From assembly GCA_007922195.1 (NCBI GenBank), contig ML681994.1, positions 51,108,864-51,172,863 on the forward strand: a stretch of DNA of 64,000 nucleotides, given 5' to 3'. The number at the start of each line of letters is the position of its first letter. Position 1 is the stretch's first letter. The position numbers were made by a program, and so were the translations under genes. Origin of the DNA: Podocnemis expansa. Its lineage: Eukaryota; Chordata; Testudines; Podocnemididae. Of the stretch, positions 46,163-59,071 are shown piece after piece. The notes beneath the pieces were generated by a model, which saw only the letters and a list, made by a program, of their open reading frames with translations, did not search any database and had not been told where the DNA came from.

Positions 46163-49100
46163 TGTTAATACTTGTTGTAAAGGAAATTCGTGCTCTAAGT
46201 TTCTTCATTGCTCTGAATCTGTTCTTGATCGGTGGGCTGTAGCCGTGTTTTCCACTAGGGGTTTTATTCGTTTAGGCTGCACTGATCCCACCCTTCATCT
46301 CAGAACTAATCTGGTTTGGAGGCAATTAAATAATATTTGTTGCTTTCAGGTGGCTTAAAACCTGCATGTGAGTTCTGAGGTAACAATCTCTGTGGAGACA
46401 CTGAAGATTTCTCTACAGAGATGAACTTCATTGCACAAAAGATTGACCCATAATTATAATTTTACATTGGATTTGGTTTTCTAGACTTTACTGCCTGTGA
46501 GTGCCTTCTGTATTTTTGCATCTTCTCTCTTGCTTTTTGTAGCTGACTCCCTCTCTTTGGCATGCGGTTTGACAGGTGCAGCTGCCATTTTGATTTTGCC
46601 CCACTTTTGTTAGTTAGTAGCTTGTTGACATGAAAATGTGTACAAAAAATCATCTTTTGGAATGGGGACAACTCACTATGATTTTCTTTTAGTCCACTCC
46701 AGCATTATTAGTGAAATTGTTTAAACCAGAGCAGAACTTGCACAGTGTGAATCCTACACCATGTGAGGTACAGTGAACACACTATAAAAACCTTGTTTCA
46801 GTGATATCACTGATTCAATCATTCCTTTGTTTAATAGGGGCCTCATTACTGAAATAAAACTTCTTAGCCAGAATGAACTTTTCAAAGTTCATTCACTGCG
46901 TCACATTGTCCTTTCCCCTGTACTTTAACAATGATAAACTGTTCAGTAGATCTTTCTAGAATAATGATCTTTTCTGAGCTATTTCTTGATTAAAGATTGA
47001 TAAGCCAGGGAAATAGCTGTATTATTTCTTATGAATATTATTTGTGACTCAGTTTCCTTGTTCAGTTGTGTACCATTGCCTGCCCAAAGGCAAAGAATTA
47101 CATGAAAGGAAGCTGAGGAGCATTTTATGAGGCTAATCAGGAAATGTAAAACAATGACACAGCTTGGGAAATGAGCTTTAAAGGAGTTAGCATAATAATT
47201 GTAGTTAGAGAGAGATGTTATCTCCCTGGATCCTAGGCTAAAATGTTTCACTCATCCCAGGACTATGCTTGAAGTCAAAGGAGACTCTTCAAGATCCAAG
47301 GCATGCAGGAAAAGAAAACCATACAATAAAAAGATACGGAAAACTGTGATGACAAAAAAAAATCAACTAAAATAAATATGGGTTTCCCTTCCAAACAAAT
47401 CCCCATAAGCAGGACAACTGTATATTCTCCGGGAAGATGATCAGTTGAACGCCTTTTAGACTGACATTTTCAACACACATCTGACTGTAATTTTTGCAAT
47501 AGCAGAATATCTTTCTTTACAAGGGAGGACCTTGACATTGTGCAGAGAGAAAGTTCTTTGGGACTGAAAATCTTCCATTCTTTGTTTTGAGAAAGCTATT
47601 ACTTGTCACCGCAAAAGTATGGTGTTAGACACTGCCAGATGGAAATTCATGCAGGTAAAAAGTCTGATGGACCTGCTAAATAACACAGGTGGCAACTATC
47701 TGGCAACCACAACACTATTTGCAAGATCGAAACCCAAAGTGGCATAGGAGTGAGTGAAAAGGATTGTTGTAGGCACAGCACACCCAGGGAAGTGACAAGA
47801 GAGCATAAAACTTTGATACCCAGCTGGGATAAATCAGTGTAGCATTATTGACTTTAATCAGAGTTACACCTATTTACAAGAGCTAAGAATTTTCCCTTTG
47901 TTTCTAGTCCTGCTAGATTGTGAGATATCAGATCATGACCCTATTACCAATCACAGACAAGCTATTTTCAAAGTAATTTGTTTGCTGTTTATAAAGTTTA
48001 TCATTTTCTTCTCTCATCAGAGCTTGTGCAACTGGTCTCATGTTCAGGACTCAATTAGGGGCAGGCAATCCCAGCAATCATCTAGGCTAAGATGCCAGGG
48101 TTGGAGCATGCCAGTCTCAGGGTGCTCTTTTTGTTGTTTGTGACAAATGAGAAAATAGAATGTTTGAAGTAAAATGTTTCAGGTATTCTACATGTGGATT
48201 TATTTTTCAATTACCTCCTAGAATGTTCTAGCCCAGACTTTCTGAGAACTACGTTTTCTTCCAACTTGTTAGAATGTGATCAGTCATTCCCTCGCAGATA
48301 AATAAGGGGCAGAGCATCGACAATCAGTCAGTGAGACATAAGAGCAAACTGAAGTGAAGTGAGATCCCAGCTCCAATAAATCATGCACGTCAATCATGAA
48401 ATTCAAAGTCATGAAATGAGCTACAAATGCAATAAAGAAATAAGGGATTCAAACATTTAACAAATGGAAGCAGGAATGCCAAAGACATTCCTTGCCTCGG
48501 GCACCATTTTGTCTAGGGCCAGCTCCGCTCACAGCACTAAGGGAACCTGGTGCAAGAATATGTAGAATTGTTCAGATGTGCCCATTATTTATTAAATTCA
48601 TGTACATAAAACCTCCTTCCATTTTACATACACAGAAAGATCTGATTAGTGAAATCTTTGGCTGGTATAAATTAGCATAGCTCCATTGAGCCAACAAATA
48701 TAAAGTGGCCATCAACAAGTTGAGGCTTGTTGATGGTCACTTTATATCCATTTACACAGCTACAGATCTAACACAGTGCTTTCATCTATTTCACCTATCT
48801 TATTATCAGCCATCCTCTGAATTCTATTTAATTTCTCCAGAGATGTTCTGTAAAATGAATCACTAGTCTCAATAGACCAACGGACATAGACTTCTAACAG
48901 TACAATACATCTGCCTTGTGAAATCTCACAGAGCTCATTTGAGACTGACATCTTGCTTCAGGAAGATATCTTATATATCTGAAAAGTAATTATTGAGAGA
49001 TAGAAGCAGTGATCATTCATTGTAGCTAATACTGTTACACATATCTGGATAAGCAAGTGCTTTAAAATGCTATTTAAAGAACAAATTGAACCTGGCTTTC

Positions 49101-49566
49101 TAGAAAAGTACATAGACTGACTGACAGAGGTAGTCACACACTGAAACACAAACATATAGAGAAAGATGGATATGATAAATTAAAGGATGGAAGAGTATTG
49201 TTTGTTCTGATTATTTATAAATATGTATTATATACAGAGGTATAGAGAATTATGTAGTGTATAGTTAGTTGCCTATCTGCATATCTAGCATACAGCCAAC
49301 AAGGTCAGTGCTTAGAATAGTTTTAAGATGCAAGGTTACCTTGCCAATTATAAAAACCTAAAGGTCTAGGATAAATTATTCTTTTGACTGAATATTTAAA
49401 GCAGATTGAACTGTTCCTCAGCATGTAATCAAACCAGACACTGGTAGACATAACTATGAATGACAGCCTAAGCCAGAACTTCAGTGTTGGCTCACTTCAC
49501 TTTTTCATCTCTGTTCCCTCAGGGATTGGAATTTAAATGTGTCTGTCTCTGGGGAAATTAAACTTC
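46163..49566. other. Gene-free block with palindromic repeat pieces
   Basis: Mostly AT-rich and unassigned. A copy of the dispersed palindromic repeat is at 47812-47886, and one seems interrupted at 48659-48780. The part at 47080-47260 is repeat-free. A CAGGGCC-type fragment lies near 48516. Confidence 0.45.
48698..48747. repeat. Near-perfect 22-bp hairpin
   Basis: ATATAAAGTGGCCATCAACAAG (48698-48719) pairs with its inverse at 48726-48747 around a 6-base loop, with a single G-T difference. The right arm plus ATCCATTT resembles the TTGATGGCCAGTTTGTATCC block of the CR1 at 50.17 kb, so a LINE origin is possible. Confidence 0.7.
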
Positions 49567-50480
49567 TAGACTCATAGACTTTAAAGCCAGAAGGGACCAC
49601 CATGAGCACCTAATTTGACCTTCTGTACATCACAGGCCACAGAACCTCACCCACTCACTCCTGCAACAGACCCTAGCTTCTGGATGAGTTACTGAACCCC
49701 TCAAATCATGATTTAAAGACTTCAGTTACAGAGAATCACCATTTACACTAGTTTGAACCTGCAAGTGACCCATATCCCATGTTACAGATGAAGGAGAAAT
49801 AGCTCAAGGTCTATTTCAGTATGACACAGGAGGAAATTCCTTCTCAACCCCAAAACTGACCGTCAGTAAAACCTGGAGCATGTGGGCAAGATCCATCAGC
49901 CAGATAACTGGGAAAGGATTCTCTGTAAGAGCCCTCCCCATCTAATGTCCCACCACCAGATGTTGGAGGTATGTGCTGCTAGCATTTACAGATTAGATAC
50001 ATGACATCATGGGCAGTTCCATCATACCATCCCCTCCATTAACCTATCAAGCTCAGTCTTAAAACAACCTGGGTTTTTCCTTCAGTGTTCCCCTTGGTAC
50101 GTTATTGCAGAATTTCAGTCCTCTGAGGATTAGAATCTTCATTTAATTCCATGGCCAAACTTGTTGATGGCCAGTTTGTATCCATTTATTCTTGTTCCAC
50201 CATTGACACTCAACTTAAATAAACACGCTCCCTCCCTGTTATTCATTCCTTCTCATGTATTTATAGAGAGAAATCATATCTTCCCTCAGCCTTCTTTTGT
50301 TTAGGCTAAACAAGCCAGCCTCTTTGAGTCTCCTCTCATAAGGCAGGTTTTCCATTTCTCAGATCATCCTAGTAGTCCCCCTCTGCACCTGTTCCAGCTG
50401 AGCCAGAACTGCATACAGTATTCCAGATGAGGTCTCAGCAGTTCTTTGTACAACAGTATTAATACTTCCTTGTATGATGT
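49567..50480 (-). mobile_element. Minus-strand CR1 LINE, 3' part
   Basis: Contains the CR1 3' end and C-terminal ORF2 in reverse, from TCATAGACTTTAAAGCC at the 3' terminus up to the GTATTCCAGATGAGGTCTC region at about 50418. The sequence is recognisable as a widespread turtle/crocodilian CR1 type and differs from the copies at 17.5 and 28.4 kb. It is 5'-truncated near 50480 and has no intact frame. Confidence 0.75.
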
Positions 50481-52187
50481 CAGCGGAAGCTGAAGTTTCA
50501 GCTGCATTTAACATAGTTAAGCCAGCTTTCATAAGGAAATCAGTTACGTCAGGTTTCTAAGTTTATTTTTACATACCAGAGCAGTTTTCAAACTCATCTA
50601 CTAGACCTGTACATCACTTTCATTCTTCATCTTTCTAGGACCTTTATCATATTCTTCTAATCTTGCCCATTCATAATCTCCCCTCAGTAGTCTTTGGGTG
50701 TGTTCATCAACCTCACTACCATATACTTTGATATTTTAGAGGTAGTATCATATCATATACTTGAAATATGATATTTTTATTTTGGGAGTGGTCTTTTATT
50801 TTCCTTGAGCTCAGGACTTTTTCATTCAGTTACAATATATCCCATCTAATGAGACAACTCATAGTAGCAGTCATGTTGACAGTAAAAGTAATAGCTTTAC
50901 AAAAGCAGTAACTTGTTGCCACATATTGCTATGCTGAAAAATGGATGTTCTGGTTTGGGGCACATCTTTTTATTGAGCGGCCACAGTCCAGTGATGGAAA
51001 ATATGGATAAGAGAGGCACATTCCTAATCACCAAATGCTCTGATAAACAGTACCAATTAATCTTTGTCTGTTGGAAATGAGGGAAGGAATTAATGGCTGT
51101 AAACTAGTGTGAAGGCAAAATTCACATAAAACTTACATTATTAAAGTTCTTTGCAACTATCCTTCCAAGGTCTGTGCAAATTACTTTGCATTCAAATAAA
51201 CACATGACTTAATACAGTTGCAGTGGCCTGATGTTACTAATGCTAAGAAAAGCTGAAATTTATCCTGCCGGTGACTGTTATCAAAACCTGAATGACTGGC
51301 TTGCATTTAGATTAACTCATCTGTATTTGTTGTTATCTTTCAGGAGTTTCACCTTAAAGCAACTGAGTGGGAAAGCCAGCTATCAAGGAAACCCACATGA
51401 AGCCCTGCCTCATTAGAACAGGCTACTAATGTGCAATGGTATCTGGGTTCACAAAATGCTTATTACCTGGCTTGTAGCCAGATCTGAATCTAACCTCTGG
51501 TTACTGTCAACATGGATCACTAAAGAATTGTTGAGTCTTTGGAGATAACAAGATGTCAGCCTTCATGTACTGTATTCTGGTACTAGATTGATATAGAAGG
51601 TTCTTTCTGGACTCTGTTGAACTTCGTTGATAAAACTGTTCTACACAAATAACATGCACATACTGTTTTATATAACTCAGGTGATTATTAAGTCCTGCTG
51701 ATATGGCTGCTCCAATTGAAATCAGAGGGTGGCTAAAAGGAAATTAAAAATATCTAAAATCATTGTGCTTGTATTTTGCTTTAATTGCAGACCTAAATAA
51801 AGATCCCAAACAAATCTAAATAGGATAAGAAATCAGTAGTGTTTAAATATGTAACTAGCGCTCCTTTGGTATTCTTAAGTAATACTGCTACTTGAAAAAG
51901 AGCAGGCTGTCAATGTGAACTATCCATTAGGATTAGATGCAGAACAATCCAAAGGTGAAATCATTTCATCTATATAAACTCAAAGTAATCTGACTCTATT
52001 CAGGGGAGTCCAAAGTGCTCAGGGTGGTTAATATCAACTCCCTGACCCAGGACTGGTGGATTGGGCTGCAGCACACCAAAGGCTTCAGCCTCTTGCCTGG
52101 AGGCTGAAAAGGAAGCTGCAATATGTGATATACCTTCTCTCTGGTGTGTTATGGCAACTGTATTTGCATAAACATAGCTCCCATGGC
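50481..52187. other. No gene seen
   Basis: Unassigned AT-rich DNA. Confidence 0.5.
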
Positions 52188-52450
52188 CAGGGCTAGCATT
52201 AGGGAGTAGTGAGCAGGGGAATTGCCCATGGCCTCACACCAGAGGGGACCCCACACTGCTATGTTACAGCTTATCTGCAGAGTCACAGTAATGTGAGTAG
52301 TACAGTACTTAAAGGTAATGTGAGTAATTTTCTCTACAAGTAGAAATACAAAAGCAGAGGGTTTGCGAGAGGGGGGAGAGGCAGTGATCTCAGATGGCTG
52401 CCACTTCAGTCTCAGCAGCTTGTGCCTCAACCCCACATGGCAGAGCTTGG
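52188..52450. mobile_element. Short element starting CAGGGCTAGCATTAGG
   Basis: Shares its start with the elements at 21593 (inverted) and 31190. GC-richer than its surroundings; right end not defined. Confidence 0.35.
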
Positions 52451-53334
52451 GCGTTTTCAGCCCCAGATGGCAGGCTGGGAGCCTATGACAGAGTGTTTCC
52501 CAGATCCGGTCTGGTGGGCCGCTGTGACACTCCCCCCCACACTTCTATCTCCACTCCTGACTCCTGATTCACCCTGCTTTGCCACATGACCACTCACTCC
52601 AGAGTCAGTCCACACCAGTCTCCTGCATGTGATCGGTCTCAGAAAGTAAGCATGCTCTCTTCAGTCACATGGAGAATGGCCCCCCAGAGATCATGCCCAG
52701 CCCCAGTTACCACACCAGGAACCACTGTCCTACAGGGACTGGGACCTACTCCCTATCACCATAGTCTCAAGTCCATCCATTTAGCAAAGAAAAAGATTGT
52801 GCCCAGCCTTCTTCACTCATGCCCTCTAAAGACCACACAGCTTTAGATAAAACAAATACTAGTTTATTGATCAGAGTACAATTTTAAGTGAGAAAAGGGC
52901 CAATCAAGGCAGAATCATAATATGAATGAGTCAGGAGTGACCACAGGGAAATAAAGGCATAAAGATGCATACTAACCTAATATCTCTACCTAAATTAACC
53001 TCATAGTCCAAGTTTATGCTCAAGATGTTCAGCTGTCAGATGTTTGTGCAGACAGTCTCTGCCTGAGGCCAGGCAGGGTTCAGATCTTGTTTGAAGTTAT
53101 TTCAAGGTGGAGTTTCCCAGGCAGAAAGCCCCCAGTCCTTCCAAGAGTCTCTTTTTGTTTTCAACCACCCTGATCCTTCACTTTCTGTACAGAGAATCCT
53201 TCTGGGATTCTCTTTATTTCTACCTGAGTCGGGGGGGGGGGGGCATTTCCATCTCACTTGTCATGTAATTCTCCAGCCTCTGTGCTAAAGACAGTCCTGA
53301 GGGTCTGTGCTATGTAACATGCTCCACCTCTGTC
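52451..53334. other. Unassigned, possibly antisense retroelement
   Basis: Moderately GC-rich. Minus-strand AATAAA at 52863-52868 and CA-rich stretches resemble an LTR read backwards, but no boundaries or duplication are seen. The part at 53789-54431 has a similar character, as if the element between had split one block. Confidence 0.3.
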
Positions 53335-53788
53335 CAATGTTCCCTCTAAGAGGCTCAAGCAGCTGAGCAACCCATGTTGCTCACTGCGCTGCCCCCCCCC
53401 GCAGGCCTGATCCCGGCGCCCCCCGCAGGCCCGATCCTGGCACCCCTCCCTGCAAGCCTGATCCTGGCGTCCCCCCCCCTCGCGGGCCCGCTCCCTGGTA
53501 ACCCTCCCGAGCCTGACCAGCCCCTCCCCACAAACTTACCTTGTGGCTGGAGCCGCACGGCCCAGCCACAGCTCCTGGGGCTAGAGAAGCACTAACGGAG
53601 CATGCTCAGATTTTCTGAGCATGCTCTGTTAGAGTTTCTCTGGGCAGGAGTTTTAAAAACTCCCTCCTCCACAGGAGCTGTGAGCAGGGACTCCGGCTGC
53701 CAGCCATGCGCTGCCGGCAGCCTTCCCTGTGCTGGTGGCTGTGGCGGGCTGCACTGCAGAGCGCCAGCGCACCTTAGAGGGAACATTG
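53335..53788. mobile_element. MITE with CAATGTTCCCTCTAAG ends
   Basis: CAATGTTCCCTCTAAG and its near-perfect inverse CTTAGAGGGAACATTG bound a 454-bp GC-rich element. In the interior CTAACGGAGCATGCTCAGA pairs with TCTGAGCATGCTCTGTTAG (53592-53610, 53614-53632), one mismatch and a 3-base loop. hAT is likely from the end type, but the flanking octamers do not match, so the class stays open. Confidence 0.7.
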
Positions 53789-54431
53789 CTATCAACATAA
53801 ATGTTGCTGTAGGCAGTGGGTTTTTTTGTGTGTGATGGTATGCAGGGATATGGAATACCATCAGGGGAAAGGAGAATACCGGAACCTTTTTTTTTTTTTT
53901 TGACAAAAAATATCAGAGGCTGTGTGACCCGGACCTCCTGGGATAACCACCTGAATATGCAAAGATCAGGGCAAGCTGCAAAAAGGAGAGCAGATTCTCC
54001 CAGCACTGGTGGGTTAGCTAGAGATAAACTCCCCCAACCAGTCACAAACAATGCTTCTGATCCCCCACAATGGATATCAAGAAGCCACCATATAGTATAG
54101 CTAGCTCCCTTTACTGCATTCCAGTCACTGGTCCCCAGTACAGCCACTAGGTCTGTTAAAGAAATAAGTTCTTCTGAGCCCAAGCGGTAAGCCACATCAC
54201 ATAGAATGATATAGGTTTGAATCTTACCCAAAATAACATGCTGCCAGCCAATCCTTTAGTAACTACAACTAAAGGTTTAATATAAAAAGAAAAGAAAAAA
54301 ATGAGAGATGTTATAGGGTCAAAGTGAATCACATACATACAAATTTGATTTTGAGTCCAAAGATAAGTCCTTGTTTCACAGCTTCAGTTGTTAGTAATCC
54401 AGTTTATAGGAATAGAGACCAAATAATCCAA
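53789..54431. other. Unassigned DNA
   Basis: See the entry at 52451-53334; a poly-T tract lies near 53888. No gene. Confidence 0.3.
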
Positions 54432-54667
54432 TTTCCAAAGGGATAGCCATGTTAGTTTAGTCCAGCAAAAAAACAAGTAGTCATGTGGCACTTTGAGACT
54501 AACAGATTCCTTTCTGTAAATTCACCCATCTTCGAAGCATCTGAGGAAGTGGGATTTTCTCCCATGAAAGCTCATGCGAAAAATAAATCTGTTAGTCTTA
54601 AAGTGCCACACAACTCCTTGTTGTTTTTTTACTGGACTAGACCAACACGGCTATCCCTTTTGAAACT
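54432..54667 (+). mobile_element. PLE tail hairpin with TIR-like outer ends
   Basis: Outer ends TTTCCAAAGGGATAGCC and GGCTATCCCTTTTGAAA look like a transposon's inverted repeats, but the middle holds the forward PLE tail (TTCTGTAAATTCACCC, CTCCCATGAAAGC, TCTGTTAGTCTTAAAG) and the left part its reverse. This is therefore a PLE copy with an inverted 5' segment, not a MITE. Confidence 0.75.
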
Positions 54668-56549
54668 GTAGGAACATGATATCATATTAATCCTATGGAA
54701 TAGGTTATGAGCATCCATAAGAAACCTTGCATGGCGTAATTGGCATCAAATCATACAATCATAGTGCACAAATGAACAGAAAAATCATATATATCATAAC
54801 CCAGGGGTGCATGGATGTGCATCGCATGTCAGGGCCACACCTTAGTTTCTGCCCTGGATCCCAATAAGTCCAACTCCAGCCTTGCCCACAGCCCACTCTT
54901 ATCATTGTCTTTCTGTCTGTGGCCCTCCACAAACACACAGCCACAATGCAGTCCTCAAGTGGTTCTGAGTGATTTGTGTTAGCTTTCCTCACTAATGAAA
55001 ATTTTAACTAAGGAAAAATCTTTTTAGCTCCTAGGCTTGTTTAGGATGTTTTGTTTGTTTTAATTGACTCCTTGGGGTGCACTAATATACACTGAATGAA
55101 GAAAAGGTTTGGAGGCAGCAATTTTATCCAAGATAATGCTTAGAAAATCTGATTTGTACTCTAGGCCTTCAAATAACAAGAGGTTTTTTTAAGGGAGATG
55201 GGAGCTCTACACAGTCTGAACAGGGTCATTAGAAGAATCAATACCGACTGACCTTTGGGGTTATATAAACTGATTTTTGTTCAGTTCAGAGGCCTTTAAA
55301 GCTAAATTATGGGGGTCCCCCCCATGGTAATAATCAAAAATCACAAAAATGAGAATGTAAATCTCTTCCTTCATGAATGCACTTATCAAAAGTATATTTC
55401 AATACAATGCTCAACTTAAATTTGAGTTTTGCTCACAAATCATAAGAAAAATACATGAAAATCATAAGAAGATCCCTGTCATGTGATAAGCTCTTGTCAC
55501 TGGAATGTCATCCACTGTGGATCTCAATTTAGTTTAAAAAAGGCTTAACAAGTGTCAATTTGCCAAAACAAGTTTGGAATAACAATCACAGTCTCATCTT
55601 GTTTATTGATTTTAGTGGCTTTATGGTGTTACAAGAAGTGTGCTCAAATTCATGCTAGCTTTCTGAGACACTTACAGAAAACATAAGGGGATAGAGGTGG
55701 AATAGGTATGTCTTATCTAACTAAAAAGAAGTGAGTTCAACATTCAGTTGGCCTTCCTTAATGAAGATTATATTGATGGTAAAGCTATAAAATAGAACAT
55801 ACAAAATGTCAGCACTGGAGACTATACATCTCTTTGAAACAAAATGGGATAATGGGAGAGAATTTTATATCAGTCAGAGGAGAAATGTATTTAGAATAAC
55901 TTTATGTCCTGTTTTGGTAGGGAAAGTGCCTTTTTAAAGCCCTACCCCTGTCCTGAATTTTTTTTGGGAGGGGGGTGTCAAAACTGGGCATTTGTCCTAT
56001 TTGCTGATCACCAGCTGGCAAGGTCAAATGAGACAAATTCTCAGTTTTGACAAAAAGCTGGGGACAACTCCTATCTGGGGTGGCAATGGCAGGCTCGTAT
56101 AGTGGAGGTGGGCTTTGGTGAGTGGTGATGCCAGCCTTACAGGGAGAGAGAAGCCAGACTTGGGTGGCTTCCGTATTTTCCCTTCAGGAAATATGGTCAC
56201 ACTATATATTTTCCTATTGCTCTGAACTCTGATGTGGGACTTTAATTTAAATACCATGAAGAATTTGCTGCCAATTTGTCATGATTCTGTGTCTGGGTTA
56301 CTTGTCCACAATTTCCTTCCAGATGTCAATAAAAATAAAGCATCTTAGATATAAGAGACTGATGTGAGGTGGTGGCATTTTGTTTGTTTGTTGTTTCAAA
56401 ATCCACTATAAATCTTCTCCTAGCAGTCACCATCTTGTCAATCTCCGAACATCCATGTTACCTCTTCAGTCGATACCACAAAAATAAGAGAATTCATTAA
56501 AAACTGGATGAGTTGCTTACTAGAACAACTGAAATATGGTAGACACTGT
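54668..56549. other. No gene seen
   Basis: Unassigned AT-rich DNA; short frames lack domains. Confidence 0.5.
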
Positions 56550-57014
56550 GGCTATGTGTACACCTAAAATCTTAGTTTGGACTTGGTTAGTTTGAAATAA
56601 GTAGTTCAAAGTTAGTTTGAACTAAGCACTTTTTTTTTTTTTTAGTTTGAACTAACGTTTAGTTCGAACTACCCTGCTTTTTTTTAGTTCAAACCAACTT
56701 TTTAGTTCAAACTAAAAAAGCAGTTAGTTTGAACTAAAGTTAGTATGAACTAAAAAAATGTGTTTAGTTTGAACTAACCACTAGTTCAAACTTATTTAGT
56801 TTGAACTTGAATGTCTACATTGTGCTAGTTCAAACTAAATATATAAATTAATCTGAACTAAGCAGTTGGTTCAAATTAACCAGTTGAACTAACTAGTTCG
56901 AACTAAAAAAAAAAAAAATAGTTCGAGCTAGGCAAAGCCTAGTTTAGACAGGGTTCAAATGAGTTTGAATTAAGGCCCCTTTATTCGATTTAATTTGCTA
57001 GTGTAGACATAGCC
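56550..57014. mobile_element. Harbinger-like MITE, GTTCGAAC family
   Basis: GGCTATGTGTACACC and inverted GGCTATGTCTACACT ends; flanks TGT and TTT do not match fully. The 465-bp interior consists mostly of TAGTTTGAACTAA palindromes and their GTTCGAAC forms, plus T and A tracts. It matches the LTR-split element at 25481-26541 in motif and length. Confidence 0.75.
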
Positions 57015-59071
57015 TTTGGCTTAACAACAAAGGAGGAAATGTGAGGGCATGTCTGCCGGATTAGCAGATTTGGAAACTGAAACTGACAAAGTGAGAATGT
57101 TATGCTGACAGTACAGAAAAGGCCAAACAAGGAGGAGCTAAATGGTGGAACAAACAAAGCTAAGTATACAGTTAATGAAGGTCTCAATTGTCCCAGAGGA
57201 AGTGATCCCATTCAGAGACCAGACCAAGCAGTCTATCTAGCCCTTCTGCAGCTGCTACATCAGCTTTTATTTAAGAGTGAAAATTACTGTTCAGAGACCA
57301 TCTCTCCTCTGAGTGATGTGAGTGTGCAGGTCGTGAGGCTAAATAATATTTTGGGAACAATCTAGAGTCCTGGTAGGGAATTGTGTAGTACTTGCTAGTG
57401 CTGGTGGTGCTGCTACTTAAGATGCTATGTGGTCAATTTCTCCCATGCTTTCTCATCTAACCTTCTGCTCTTTTTTTTTTGTTCTGACCTGTTAAATCAC
57501 TACAATTACATCATACACAACCTTCTTAGCTAATGTAAACCTGATGATAATGATGGAACTTGATTTATTGACATTATTCTTTCTTGACTTGGAGAACCAC
57601 AGCATTGTTGCAAAAACTTATGGAAGTTACTGGAAAGATTCGCATTGTCTACAATGAGTTTGGATCAGGTTGAGTGAGATAGTTGTCTTCATAAAGGAAT
57701 TACAGTCCTGTGGTCGGAGTACTGAATGTATAAAATGAGCACCCATTTGGACAACCTAGGCATTGATAAGCTAGGCAACAAGAGATGTCAGTGGCTGCAT
57801 ATTATATTTCTGTTTCATTCATTCTTCAGTGCACTGAAATGGCTTCTGCATAACATCTGATCAAAAGGGAGTGTTTTATGTTTTCTAACACATTTCAAAC
57901 TCAAATGCTAAAAACATCTTTTGAAATTGTATGGAAGAGAAATTTCTGAAGCGCAATTGTCCAAAAGAAAATAAAATTATCAATGCAAATTGTTACAAAT
58001 TTGAACAGCTCTTCGTTTATTTTGTAAAAAGCCAGTCACTGTTAGTACTCTTCCTGCTCCATCAGTAAAAAGGAATTATAAAAAAAATCTTCATTCAATA
58101 AGAAACCTAGCTGTTATACTCAGTTATTAGGAAATTAAACATATGCTGGTAACCATGTTGTTAAAAATAAATGGTTTTGTTTTACTGATTTTTCTTCTGA
58201 GTTCATCAAGACCAACTCATTATGTTTCATGTTAGCAGCTACTGAAGCTAATATAAATGTTCAGTCTCCCATTGTAGTTGTCAGTTTTGTTACCAAGCTC
58301 ATACTCTGAGAAATATTTATAGCCAAAACTTGTTAAACTAATATCTATTTTTAAAAAAGGAAAGAGAACATTGGTTAAAAAATATTGTACATAAAAGTTG
58401 AGAATAAGGACCGTAGGTCAGTTTCATAGTAGAGCAGATTAACTGAGTTGCCACAGTTCTTTCACTTTTTATGACATATAGTTTAAGAGAGGGTACCTAT
58501 ATAGAATCTGTATAATTTCTTCCATGAGAAATAGCAAGGTAGTCCAAATACCATAGAGTCTTAGACTTGTAATTCAAACCTTTCCTGACAAGACTTAGCC
58601 AGTCCTAAAGCAAACAAGATTAAGTTCACAGAGATGTTTATTGGCCTTTAGTAGGCACATGTATATCTTCTTGATAGTAGGTATCTTCTTGAGCAATTAA
58701 TAGTTGATTACCATAGCTTTGAAGTAGAAAACTTCTATTTCCTATGCATACCTGTAACAAAGTACATTAGCACAACATGTTTTTGAAGGTCTTGTTTAGA
58801 CCATGCAGTCTTCTTGTTCTGAATCTTTTCTGACTCCATGTCACAGTGTTCTTTTTACATTTTCTATTGTCAGGCTTTCACTTCGTCTTGTAGCAAGTCT
58901 CAATGCCATGTTTCTCTTATGAATCATCAAGCGATAATGGACAACAGTGCAAACACGATTGCGCTTTTTCTCTTATGATTAATTCGATGCATTCTACAGA
59001 CTGTCCAGTAATGTTACCTGTGGTTGTATGAGCAGAATGAATGACTCTCAGAGCTTCATTGTAAAACCTAT
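57015..59071. other. No gene seen
   Basis: AT-rich, no recognised repeats; the stretch 57960-58260 is repeat-free. No functional signal is visible. Confidence 0.5.

Noticed and set aside
52451..54431. Antisense LTR retroelement flanking the MITE at 53335-53788
   Set aside because: Only a minus-strand AATAAA and general look support it; no boundaries or duplication, so not called as a firm feature.
54432..54667. Looks like a MITE with GGGATAGCC terminal repeats
   Set aside because: The interior is the forward PLE tail and the left part its reverse, so the outer symmetry comes from a 5' inversion.
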